From assembly GCA_011053245.1 (NCBI GenBank), contig DRGS01000132.1, positions 1 through 7,395 of the forward strand: a DNA stretch of 7,395 nt, given 5' to 3'. This DNA is from Phycisphaerales bacterium (GTDB taxonomy: Bacteria > Planctomycetota > Phycisphaerae > Sedimentisphaerales > Anaerohalosphaeraceae). Below, piece after piece: positions 1-6,219 of the stretch (its first letter is position 1; each line of letters starts with the position of its first letter). The notes below the pieces were generated by a model, which saw only the letters and a list, made by a program, of their open reading frames with translations, searched no databases and was not told the origin of the DNA. The position numbers and the translations under genes are program-made.

Positions 1-760
1 GAAGTTTATTGGCTGTGTCGATATTTTCGGGCATGCGGCTCTTTACCGCCGACCTTACAAGGTTCTCCGTACTCGACATTTTCATCGTTCTGTCAAATGG
101 CAGGGCACCGTCGCTTACCTGCTGTAAGATCTCGACCGCGCTTCGTGCGCAGTAATCACTTTCAAGAACTCTCCGCCTGAAGGCTAAACGAGTCAGCTCT
201 ATTTTACGCGCGAGGTTTATCTCCTCTTCGCGTGTGAGCAAAGGTATCTCGCCCATCTGCGTAAGATACATTCTGACCGGATCGTCAATTCGTTTGGCTG
301 CACCCGATTTAAGAGTGCTTTCAAGGACGCTGTCGTCAGCTTTGCTGAGCTTGTCGGCATCTTTGATGTCCGCTTCGGAAAAGTCCGCTTCGCCTCGCTT
401 TGCGACATCGGCCTCGTCAATAAGCTGAATGCCCATCTCGTCAAACGTCATGAGCAGGCAGTCCAGACGATTCGGGGAAACCGCCTCATCGGGCAGGTTC
501 TCATTCAACTGCTCGTATGTCAGGTAACCCTGCTCCTTGCCCTTGGCAATGATAGACGTTATCATCGCCTCGGCAATATTATTAAGGTCAGTAAGATCGC
601 CAAGCGCTGCAACAGCGGCAGCTGCCGCTGCTTCAGTTGCAGCGGTTCCCGGATCAACTTTCGCTGAGCCCTTCGCTTTAACTTTTTTAGCAGCTTTCTT
701 TTTTACTTTTTTTCTTTTCGCTACTGTTTTCTTTTTCGTCTTTTTCTTTTTTGTTGCCAT
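1..760 (-). CDS. rpoD: RNA polymerase primary sigma factor (sigma-70/RpoD), N-terminal part, 3' end beyond window
   Basis: Sigma subunit that directs core RNA polymerase to housekeeping promoters. The frame is open from an ATG at 758-760 to the left edge, giving 253 codons. Seen in order: a basic tail (residues 4-34, 18 Lys and 1 Arg); an Ala-rich stretch (about 40-52); a region 1.1-like segment (about 55-120, including GYLTYEQLNENLP and FDEMGIQL); an acidic linker; and region 1.2 (about 159-190, DDPVRMYLTQMGEIPLLTRE), which is near-diagnostic for the family. The linker that follows (FRRRVLESDY, LPFDRTMKMS) resembles planctomycete-type RpoD. Regions 2-4, which bind the -10 and -35 elements, lie outside the window. 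The gene follows dnaG by 38 bp on the same strand and is probably co-transcribed. The ribosome site is weak (GAAGA about 7 nt before the ATG). The basic tail is unusual; E. coli RpoD has no such tail. Confidence 0.95.
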   Translation of the reverse strand, partial: MATKKKKTKKKTVAKRKKVKKKAAKKVKAKGSAKVDPGTAATEAAAAAAVAALGDLTDLNNIAEAMITSIIAKGKEQGYLTYEQLNENLPDEAVSPNRLDCLLMTFDEMGIQLIDEADVAKRGEADFSEADIKDADKLSKADDSVLESTLKSGAAKRIDDPVRMYLTQMGEIPLLTREEEINLARKIELTRLAFRRRVLESDYCARSAVEILQQVSDGALPFDRTMKMSSTENLVRSAVKSRMPENIDTANKL

Positions 761-798
761 ATTTTGTCTTCACAAATCTTTCACATAGGTTTTATGAA

Positions 799-2622
799 CT
801 ATCCCGCCATCATGCCGGGGTTACGCCGGTTTCCCTTTCCGAGATTGGCCGACAGGCTACGAAGAGCTTCGGTCTCATCGTCATTCAGTGCAGCTTTTAG
901 CTGACTGGTTCTGATCTTTTCGTTATTCTCATCGATCGCACCAAGAGCATCTTTTAATCGATGCTCGAAATTCCCTTTAGCTTTGCCCGCTTCTTCTAAT
1001 TCAAGGACCGCCGGTCCGCATTCTACCGATTCGAGTCTGCCAAGAAGCTGGGCAACCGAAAGCGTCTCGCCGGCTGCCAGTGCCGTAAATAATACCCCCG
1101 CTATCTCGCGTAGTATCGGCACATTGAACACGTCATCTACAACTCTTCCAGCCACTTTGTCAAAAAGTTTCGGCTCATTGAGCAAAACCTCAAGTATCTC
1201 CCGTTGTGCCCGGGCGAAATAGCCCTTTCCAAGGTCGATACTGACTACTCTCTGGTTCCGCACGGCATAACTGCTGCTGCCGCGATTCTGCCTTCCGGCA
1301 AGCCTGACAAGCTCACGGTTTAGCTCCTTAATTTCCATGCCCATTATTTTAGATATATTTCTGATGATTAGCCTTTTACTAATATCATCTGTACGCCAGC
1401 CTTTCATCGCCGTCGCAACCGTCCGCAGGTAATCTTCCGTCGCACTTCGCCTGTCGGTCTGATTATCGCTTCCATCAAGACCGTCGATAAGCCTTTGCCA
1501 CTTAAACTCCATAACGTCAGTGGCATTTTCGACCAGACCCTTAAAGGCATCTGCTCCTGCCGAGAGCATAAAATCACACGGATCCTTACCCTCGGCCACA
1601 AACGCTATCTTTATATCGATCTGCTGCGACAGGCACACCTCGATCGCCCTGTTGGCAGCTTCGGTACCGGCTATATCGTTGTCAAAGATAAGCACGATCC
1701 GCTTGGCGTAACGCCTCAGCATCCTTGCGTGCCCATTGGTAAAACTCGTTCCCAGCGTTGCCACGACATTACGACAGCCGAACTGGTGGCACATCATAAC
1801 GTCGGTGTACCCTTCGACGACGACCGCTGTGCCCGTCGAAACGATCTCATGGCGGGCTTTGTCAATACCGTAAAGAGCATTACTCTTATCGAAAAGCTCC
1901 GTAGCCGGCGAGTTCATATACTTTGCCGGATCATCGCCAAGCGTCCTGCCGCCAAACGCCACCACTCTGCCGGTCACATCCACTATCGGGAACATCAACC
2001 GGTTCCGAAACTTGTCATAGAACCGGTTATTCTCGCCTGCTACGATAAGACCGGCTTCGAGCATCAGCTTGGGCGGTACTTTGTCGTTCTTACCGGTATC
2101 AAGCAGATCGCTCCAGCCGTCAACCGCAAAACCCAGCGACCACTCGGCAATCGATTCGCTGCTTATCTGCCGCTTCGAAATATAGTTACGCGCCGCAAGT
2201 CCCGCCTGTTCATCCTGCAGGTTTTTGGTCCATAGCTTTTTCGCCCAGTCATTTACCTTCGCCAGGTATTTTACCTCATAGCCTTGACCCTGGCTGTCGG
2301 CACTTGCGGGCGTCCTTCTTTCCATTCGTTCAAGCTTGATACCCGCACGGTCGGCCAAACGCTCAACTGCCGCCGGAAAACTCAGATTCTCACGAAGCTG
2401 GATAAACTTAAACGCATCACCCCCTGCACCGCACGCAAAGCACTTGAAAATCTGCTTTACCGGGCTGACGTACATGCTCGGGCGATGATCCTGATGGAAC
2501 GGGCAGACGCCAACGTATTCCTTGCCTTTTTTATCAAGGCTCAGATGCTCGGAAATAACATCCACGATATCCGTAGCCTGCTGGATACGGCTTATTATAT
2601 TGTTATCAAACTTTACCGGCAC
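799..2622 (-). CDS. dnaG: DNA primase DnaG
   Basis: Makes the RNA primers used by the replicative polymerase and works with the DnaB helicase at the fork. The 607 aa length is normal for the family. The N-terminal zinc-binding domain has C40, H43, C61 and C64 (CPFH...CFAC), the same positions as in E. coli DnaG, which supports the start chosen. The catalytic core follows with NRLMFPI (207-213) and GGRTLGDDPAKYMNSP (224-239). The TOPRIM fold has EGYTD with E270, FDNDIAG with D314 and D316, and GKDPCD (345-350). The variable C-terminal part, about 465-600, should be the helicase-binding domain. The start codon is GTG, with GGAG 5 nt upstream and an in-frame TAA 18 nt upstream, so no longer start exists. 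The gene sits just before rpoD and has its own promoter at 2691-2718; no rpsU precedes it. Confidence 0.97.
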   Translation of the reverse strand: MPVKFDNNIISRIQQATDIVDVISEHLSLDKKGKEYVGVCPFHQDHRPSMYVSPVKQIFKCFACGAGGDAFKFIQLRENLSFPAAVERLADRAGIKLERMERRTPASADSQGQGYEVKYLAKVNDWAKKLWTKNLQDEQAGLAARNYISKRQISSESIAEWSLGFAVDGWSDLLDTGKNDKVPPKLMLEAGLIVAGENNRFYDKFRNRLMFPIVDVTGRVVAFGGRTLGDDPAKYMNSPATELFDKSNALYGIDKARHEIVSTGTAVVVEGYTDVMMCHQFGCRNVVATLGTSFTNGHARMLRRYAKRIVLIFDNDIAGTEAANRAIEVCLSQQIDIKIAFVAEGKDPCDFMLSAGADAFKGLVENATDVMEFKWQRLIDGLDGSDNQTDRRSATEDYLRTVATAMKGWRTDDISKRLIIRNISKIMGMEIKELNRELVRLAGRQNRGSSSYAVRNQRVVSIDLGKGYFARAQREILEVLLNEPKLFDKVAGRVVDDVFNVPILREIAGVLFTALAAGETLSVAQLLGRLESVECGPAVLELEEAGKAKGNFEHRLKDALGAIDENNEKIRTSQLKAALNDDETEALRSLSANLGKGNRRNPGMMAG

Positions 2623-2627
2623 TCCCG

Positions 2628-2631
2628 CTCC
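2628..2631 (-). promoter_or_regulatory. Ribosome binding site of dnaG (supports GTG start)
   Basis: GGAG on the minus strand, 5 nt before the GTG at 2620-2622. With the in-frame stop just upstream and the zinc ligands at the family's usual positions, it fixes the rare-type start codon of dnaG. Confidence 0.75.
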
Positions 2632-2690
2632 GTATGATTAAACAAACTCCGTTTAGAATAAAGCTTCTGAAAATACAAAGGGTACACTTA

Positions 2691-2718
2691 AGTATAGCAC
2701 AATCCGGGAAAAAGTCAA
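2691..2718 (-). promoter_or_regulatory. Predicted sigma-70 promoter of dnaG-rpoD
   Basis: On the minus strand a -35 box TTGACT (2713-2718) is followed after 16 bp by TATACT (2691-2696). The -10 is preceded by TGC, making an extended -10. The -35 half is duplicated: TTGAC occurs twice in tandem, giving a second, less well spaced option at 2718-2723. Transcription would start near 2684, leaving a leader of about 60 nt before the GTG of dnaG. This is a pattern match only. Confidence 0.7.
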
Positions 2719-2891
2719 GTCAAGTTGCTCTAAAACCCGTTTCCAGTACTGAAAATCCGCTTTTGCAAACAACTGGACACCTTGTGTAATAGGACGAATA
2801 TTAAGGGGAAATTCAGTCTGTAAATGGATAGCTATGTTTGGATTTCCTATCTGGCCCGTTTGCAAGACAAAGGCTAAGCCAACATTTATTA
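2719..2891. other. Intergenic stretch between divergent promoters, no gene seen
   Basis: The central part of the 389 bp gap between dnaG and the DUF1877 gene. It is A/T-rich and shows no convincing coding frame, RNA gene or riboswitch fold. The minus-strand frame open across 2653-2994 contains both predicted promoters and lacks a ribosome site, so it is not called. An 8-base inverted pair (ttgcaaac at 2763-2770, gtttgcaa at 2858-2865) is present but could be chance. Confidence 0.5.
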
Positions 2892-2920
2892 TTGACAGTT
2901 CAGGGGAATTTTTGTAAGAT
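2892..2920 (+). promoter_or_regulatory. Predicted sigma-70 promoter of the DUF1877 gene
   Basis: Perfect -35 TTGACA (2892-2897), spacer of exactly 17 bp, and -10 TAAGAT (2915-2920). A start near 2927 would give a leader of about 85 nt before the ATG at 3012. It fits the housekeeping consensus closely and suggests the gene can be expressed from this site without an activator. Confidence 0.72.
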
Positions 2921-2997
2921 TTGATGTTGTAAGGATTGAAATGTGTTTGTTGCGCGTTTAAATAGAAAATGTCAGTTGAATCAGGAAATCGCATTTT

Positions 2998-3004
2998 AGG
3001 AGGT
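2998..3004 (+). promoter_or_regulatory. Strong ribosome binding site of the DUF1877 gene
   Basis: AGGAGGT, a full match to the Shine-Dalgarno consensus, ends 7 nt before the ATG at 3012. It favours that ATG over the second ATG at 3018. It is clearly stronger than the sites of the neighbouring genes. Confidence 0.85.
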
Positions 3005-3011
3005 CAACCTT

Positions 3012-3620
3012 ATGAGTATGGTATGTAGCCTTATATCAATATCTAACGAGACAATTAATCTTGTGCGCCAGCATCCTCTATTGGTTATGAAACTGATCTG
3101 CTGCGAAGAAGAATTCGAAGAGATGGTTGCCCATCGCCAGCCGTCCGGCTGCGGTTTCTTCGCAAAACTGTTCGGACGTAAAACCAAAGAATCGACTCCT
3201 TTACCCGAATACACACCCGGCGGAAACGAGGGGCTAAACTGTGAACTTGACAAAGCCTGGCATGGGATTCACTTTTTGTTGACGGGATCTGCATTGGAAG
3301 ATAATGAACCACTAAATTTTCTTGTTATGGGTGGAGAGGATACTGTCGGCTGTGATATTGGTTACGGGCCAGGGCGGATGTTTACCTCTGCACAAGTTAA
3401 GCAGATCGATGGTGCATTGCAGGACATATCGAAAGAGGAATTCGAAAGCCGGTTTGATCCTGATAAAATGATGGAACTTGATATCTATCCGAATATATGG
3501 GATCGGCCCAAGGAAGAAGATGATTCACTTGACTACATCAGCGTATCCTTTGTTGAGATGAAACAGTTTATTCGTAACATTGCTGAAAAGAATATGGGAA
3601 TGCTTGTGGTATTGAATTAG
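3012..3620 (+). CDS. DUF1877 (YfbM-like) family protein
   Basis: A 202 aa soluble protein of a family with no established function. Family-like features are the MSMVCSLISIS N-terminus, LDKAWHGIHFLLTG (79-92), which matches the conserved 'LDK.W..lHf.LTG' block, IGYGPGRMFTSAQV (116-129), and the ELDIYPNIW segment (155-163). It ends in a hydrophobic strand (GMLVVLN). There is no signal peptide or membrane segment. The region around residues 45-70 (Gly/Cys/Phe then Lys and Pro rich) looks like an inserted loop; the protein is longer than E. coli YfbM as I recall it (about 167 aa). It is the only plus-strand gene, divergent from dnaG and convergent with the HAD gene, and by eye A/T-richer than its neighbours, so it may be an accessory single-gene insertion. 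The family call is fairly sure; the role is unknown. Confidence 0.8.
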   Translation: MSMVCSLISISNETINLVRQHPLLVMKLICCEEEFEEMVAHRQPSGCGFFAKLFGRKTKESTPLPEYTPGGNEGLNCELDKAWHGIHFLLTGSALEDNEPLNFLVMGGEDTVGCDIGYGPGRMFTSAQVKQIDGALQDISKEEFESRFDPDKMMELDIYPNIWDRPKEEDDSLDYISVSFVEMKQFIRNIAEKNMGMLVVLN

Positions 3621-3626
3621 GAACTA

Positions 3627-3647
3627 AAAGGTGGGGCAGACACCTTT
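3627..3647. terminator. Hairpin between convergent genes: weak bidirectional terminator or REP-like palindrome
   Basis: AAAGGTG (3627-3633) and CACCTTT (3641-3647) form a 7 bp perfect stem with a 7 nt loop (GGGCAGA), lying between the two convergent stop codons. Neither strand has a proper U-tract after the stem: plus reads AAAAAA, minus reads TAGTT. Intrinsic termination would therefore be weak. The string GGGGCAGACACC resembles palindromes I recall around REP-associated tyrosine transposases, which offers another reading. Confidence 0.4.
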
Positions 3648-3658
3648 AAAAAATTCGA

Positions 3659-4348
3659 TCAGCCACAGCAAAGCTGCCGCAACTCTAACATATTAAGCTC
3701 TCTCAGGTTGGTCACCACCTTCTCGGCACTCTCTGCAAGCTCATCAGCGGTATAAGTATTGGCAACCGCCACCCTTATCATCCCAGCCGACTTCGCCGCG
3801 TCAAGCCCCCAGTGCGAGTCCTCAATGACCACACACTCTCCCGGCAGCATTGCTTCATCGCACACCTCATTGAGTCGCTCGACCGCCAGAAGGAATCCTT
3901 CCGGGTCCGGTTTGCCTTTGCTGGTGTCATCGGCGGTAACAATAACCTTAAACGAATCCGCAAGGGAGCTGCCGTCAAGCATCAATTCTATGTCGCTGGC
4001 AAGGGCACCCGAACAGATCGCCATCGGAACCTGCTCGCTTTTGAGCATCTCGATAAATTCAGTTACGCCGTCGATTATCGAACTCTTCGTTCGGACAAGC
4101 TCTTCAAACACGACAGTCTTCTCAGCCAGCAATTCTTCAATCTCATCGGAACTGATACTTAATTCAAGATCGCGTATCAGATTCTCAACCAGATCAACAT
4201 CGGTATAGCCGAGATACTTTGAGTAATACTGTTCTTTGGGGATATCTATATTGAGCTTCGCCTTGAGAACCTGCTGGAACGCCTGACAGTGCAAAGGCTC
4301 AGAGTCCGCTATCACCCCGTCAAAATCAAATATAACCGCCTTGAGCAT
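3659..4348 (-). CDS. HAD-superfamily phosphatase, beta-phosphoglucomutase/CbbY-like subfamily
   Basis: Probable phosphoric-monoester hydrolase or sugar-phosphate mutase of HAD subclass I; substrate unknown. The 229 aa chain has all four motifs: FDFDGVIADSE (7-17) with nucleophile D8 and acid/base D10; S113 in ICSG; K146 in GKPDPE; and E176/D177 in IEDS. An alpha-helical cap lies between motifs I and II (about 15-85). H20 of the beta-phosphoglucomutase cap is present, but the Arg expected near residue 49 is replaced (LGYTDVD), so phosphatase activity is more likely than mutase. The ATG at 4346-4348 is chosen because GGAG lies 5 nt before it. A TTG at 4361-4363 would add five residues but would itself contain or sit on top of that ribosome site. 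It begins 18 nt after the acyl-CoA dehydrogenase stop, so it is the last gene of that operon. Confidence 0.85.
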   Translation of the reverse strand: MLKAVIFDFDGVIADSEPLHCQAFQQVLKAKLNIDIPKEQYYSKYLGYTDVDLVENLIRDLELSISSDEIEELLAEKTVVFEELVRTKSSIIDGVTEFIEMLKSEQVPMAICSGALASDIELMLDGSSLADSFKVIVTADDTSKGKPDPEGFLLAVERLNEVCDEAMLPGECVVIEDSHWGLDAAKSAGMIRVAVANTYTADELAESAEKVVTNLRELNMLELRQLCCG

Positions 4349-4353
4349 AACCG

Positions 4354-4357
4354 CTCC
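4354..4357 (-). promoter_or_regulatory. Ribosome binding site deciding the HAD gene start
   Basis: GGAG on the minus strand, 5 nt before the ATG at 4346-4348. It makes the upstream in-frame TTG (4361-4363) unlikely as the start, since that would place the site inside the coding region. Confidence 0.75.
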
Positions 4358-4366
4358 TTGCAACTG

Positions 4367-6172
4367 CTAAACTTCTTCGGGAACCGGCCCGATCAATGCT
4401 TCGTATGTTTCAAATGTCGACCTGTCGCCGCTACAGATCTTTTCGGCAAGGTTTACGATAAGCGGTGCGTTCTTAGTGATATAACGCCGCGCTACGGTCT
4501 GTTTCCGCTGCTTCATACTGATCGTCTTGTTAGCCGCAGCGTCACCATTACATGCGACAGGCACTTCCATCTCGACCTTGGTACTCGCCTGGCTGCAGAA
4601 GAGATAACCATTGATGATCGCTATCGCCATGTCCACGAGGTTCCGCCCGTATAGGTCCATGTAATCGATGCCCTCACCTTTAGCGAATGCAGCGGATTTT
4701 ATTGTAAGTTCCGTAAGTTCCGCCAACATCTTCAGCAGATCCTTGACACTGTCATCGTATTCGGCTGCGGCAAGATCGGCTGTGTACTTTTCAAATGCTC
4801 CACCGCAAACGCCTCTAACCGCCGCGACACATTGAAGCTGGCTGGTCCCTTCGTATATCGTAGTGATCCTCGCGTCGCGTGCATGGCGTTCGCAAGCGTA
4901 ATCCCTCATAAACCCGCTGCCGCCGAGAACCTGTATCGAATCGTAAGCGACCGTATTGCACATCTCCGAGCAGAAATACTTGCTCATCGGCGTAAGCATC
5001 GACGCAAGCCGTTTGACCTTTCGAAGTTTGCCCTTGATCTCTCTGGCTTTGACTTTATCGTCACCGGCATTTTTCATCGCGGTGTCAAGACCGATCTCAA
5101 TATCGACGATCCTGCTGGTCTCATACAAAAGCGTCCTGCCGGCTTCGATCGATATCTTCATATCAATAACCATATCGCGAACAGCCGGAAGCTTTTCTAT
5201 CGGTACGCCGAACTGCTCACGGCTTGCGGCGTAATCACGCGCTATCCGGTAGGTCGCTTCAGCTATACCCATCGATTGAGCCGCGATCCCGATCCTCGCT
5301 CCGTTCATAAGTGCCATGACATAAGTTACCAACCCGCGTTGCCTTTCGCCTACGATCTCTACGGGCGTATTATCAAAGAACAGCTCACACGTCGGCGAGC
5401 CGTGAATACCCAATTTATCTTCGAGCCTTCGCACGGTAATGGTCGGCCCTCTACCGCAAACGAACAGGCTAAGTCCCAATCCGCCGCTTCTGTCCGGCTC
5501 ACTTCTGGCAAGGGTCAGCAGCACTTCGCCGCAGCCGTTCGTGATGAAACGCTTAACGCCATGCAGATACCATTTGCCGTCATCGCCCTGAAAAGCCTTC
5601 AACTGACACGCCTGGAGGTCGCTGCCCGCATCCGGTTCGGTAAGCACCATCGCTCCGGTCACTTTACCTTTTGAGAAATCGTGCAGATACTGCTGCTTGA
5701 TCTCTTCCGATGCGAAAGCATTGATCGTCTCAGCGATACCCTGCAAGCCGAATATGTTCATAAGCGAAGCATCCGCACGCGAGACCATCTCGATCGCCAT
5801 CGTATAGACCGATTCCGGAAAATTCAGACCGCCGAAACGATGCGGCAGCGTAAAGCCCATAACGTCCGCTTTAGCAAGAGCGTCAAGTGACTCGGAGATC
5901 CCCTTTGCGTACGTTACCGTCCCGTCTTCGTTGAGAGTATTACCTTCGCGGTCGACACCCTCACTCCGTGGAGCGATGAAACTGCCGCTAAGTTCCCCCA
6001 TCGAATCCAGCACCATATCATAGTTGGTGATAGCTTCGTCGGCATCTGCTGGAGCGTATTCGTTATCCGCTGCGAACTTGAAACCCTCTTCTTTGTAATC
6101 GGCGATCTCCGCGAGATCCATGTGCCTGAACAAAAACTTTATATCGTCATTATCTTTGTAAAAATTAGCCAT
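4367..6172 (-). CDS. Long-form acyl-CoA dehydrogenase (FAD-dependent)
   Basis: Oxidises an acyl-CoA to the trans-2-enoyl-CoA and hands electrons from FAD to an electron-transfer flavoprotein. At 601 aa it is longer than the ~380-400 aa MCAD/SCAD type. Seen in order: an N-terminal extension (1-60, YKDNDDIKFLF) typical of long DmdC/FadE-like members; a helical N-domain; signature 1, LTEPDAGSD (177-185); the beta domain; REQFGVPIEKLPAVR (318-332); a Lys-rich insert (about 365-390); signature 2, QVLGGSGFMRD (414-424); and IYEGTSQLQ, whose E441 aligns with the catalytic Glu of MCAD. A C-terminal extension of about 150 residues follows. No membrane segment is visible. The ATG has a GGGACGGA stretch 8 nt upstream. 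It lies 47 bp after etfA and 18 bp before the HAD gene, so an operon with EtfAB as its electron acceptor is likely. Chain-length specificity cannot be read. Confidence 0.93.
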   Translation of the reverse strand: MANFYKDNDDIKFLFRHMDLAEIADYKEEGFKFAADNEYAPADADEAITNYDMVLDSMGELSGSFIAPRSEGVDREGNTLNEDGTVTYAKGISESLDALAKADVMGFTLPHRFGGLNFPESVYTMAIEMVSRADASLMNIFGLQGIAETINAFASEEIKQQYLHDFSKGKVTGAMVLTEPDAGSDLQACQLKAFQGDDGKWYLHGVKRFITNGCGEVLLTLARSEPDRSGGLGLSLFVCGRGPTITVRRLEDKLGIHGSPTCELFFDNTPVEIVGERQRGLVTYVMALMNGARIGIAAQSMGIAEATYRIARDYAASREQFGVPIEKLPAVRDMVIDMKISIEAGRTLLYETSRIVDIEIGLDTAMKNAGDDKVKAREIKGKLRKVKRLASMLTPMSKYFCSEMCNTVAYDSIQVLGGSGFMRDYACERHARDARITTIYEGTSQLQCVAAVRGVCGGAFEKYTADLAAAEYDDSVKDLLKMLAELTELTIKSAAFAKGEGIDYMDLYGRNLVDMAIAIINGYLFCSQASTKVEMEVPVACNGDAAANKTISMKQRKQTVARRYITKNAPLIVNLAEKICSGDRSTFETYEALIGPVPEEV

Positions 6173-6219
6173 AATTTAATTCCGTCCCTATCGTCCGTCA
6201 ATAATCAAAAATCGTTCTA

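Noticed and set aside
537..788. 83-codon plus-strand frame with a very Phe-rich end that looks like a membrane segment
   Set aside because: The Phe run is the complement of the Lys codons in the RpoD tail, so the apparent transmembrane helix is an artefact.
1495..2235. 246-codon plus-strand frame opposite dnaG
   Set aside because: It overlaps the TOPRIM core of dnaG, whose catalytic residues are intact; no ribosome site or domain supports it.
2763..2865. Inverted 8-base pair ttgcaaac / gtttgcaa in the divergent intergenic region
   Set aside because: The arms are 87 bp apart and only 8 bases long in an A/T-rich stretch; this could arise by chance and does not overlap either promoter.
2653..2994. 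Open frame of 113 codons on the minus strand in the dnaG upstream region
   Set aside because: It spans both predicted promoters, has no ribosome site before its ATG (the bases there are the complement of the other gene's AGGAGGT), and shows no recognisable domain.
4832..5674. 280-codon plus-strand frame opposite the acyl-CoA dehydrogenase gene
   Set aside because: It is antisense to a well-supported gene with intact motifs. The translation is Arg/His-rich without any family pattern, as expected for a shadow frame.
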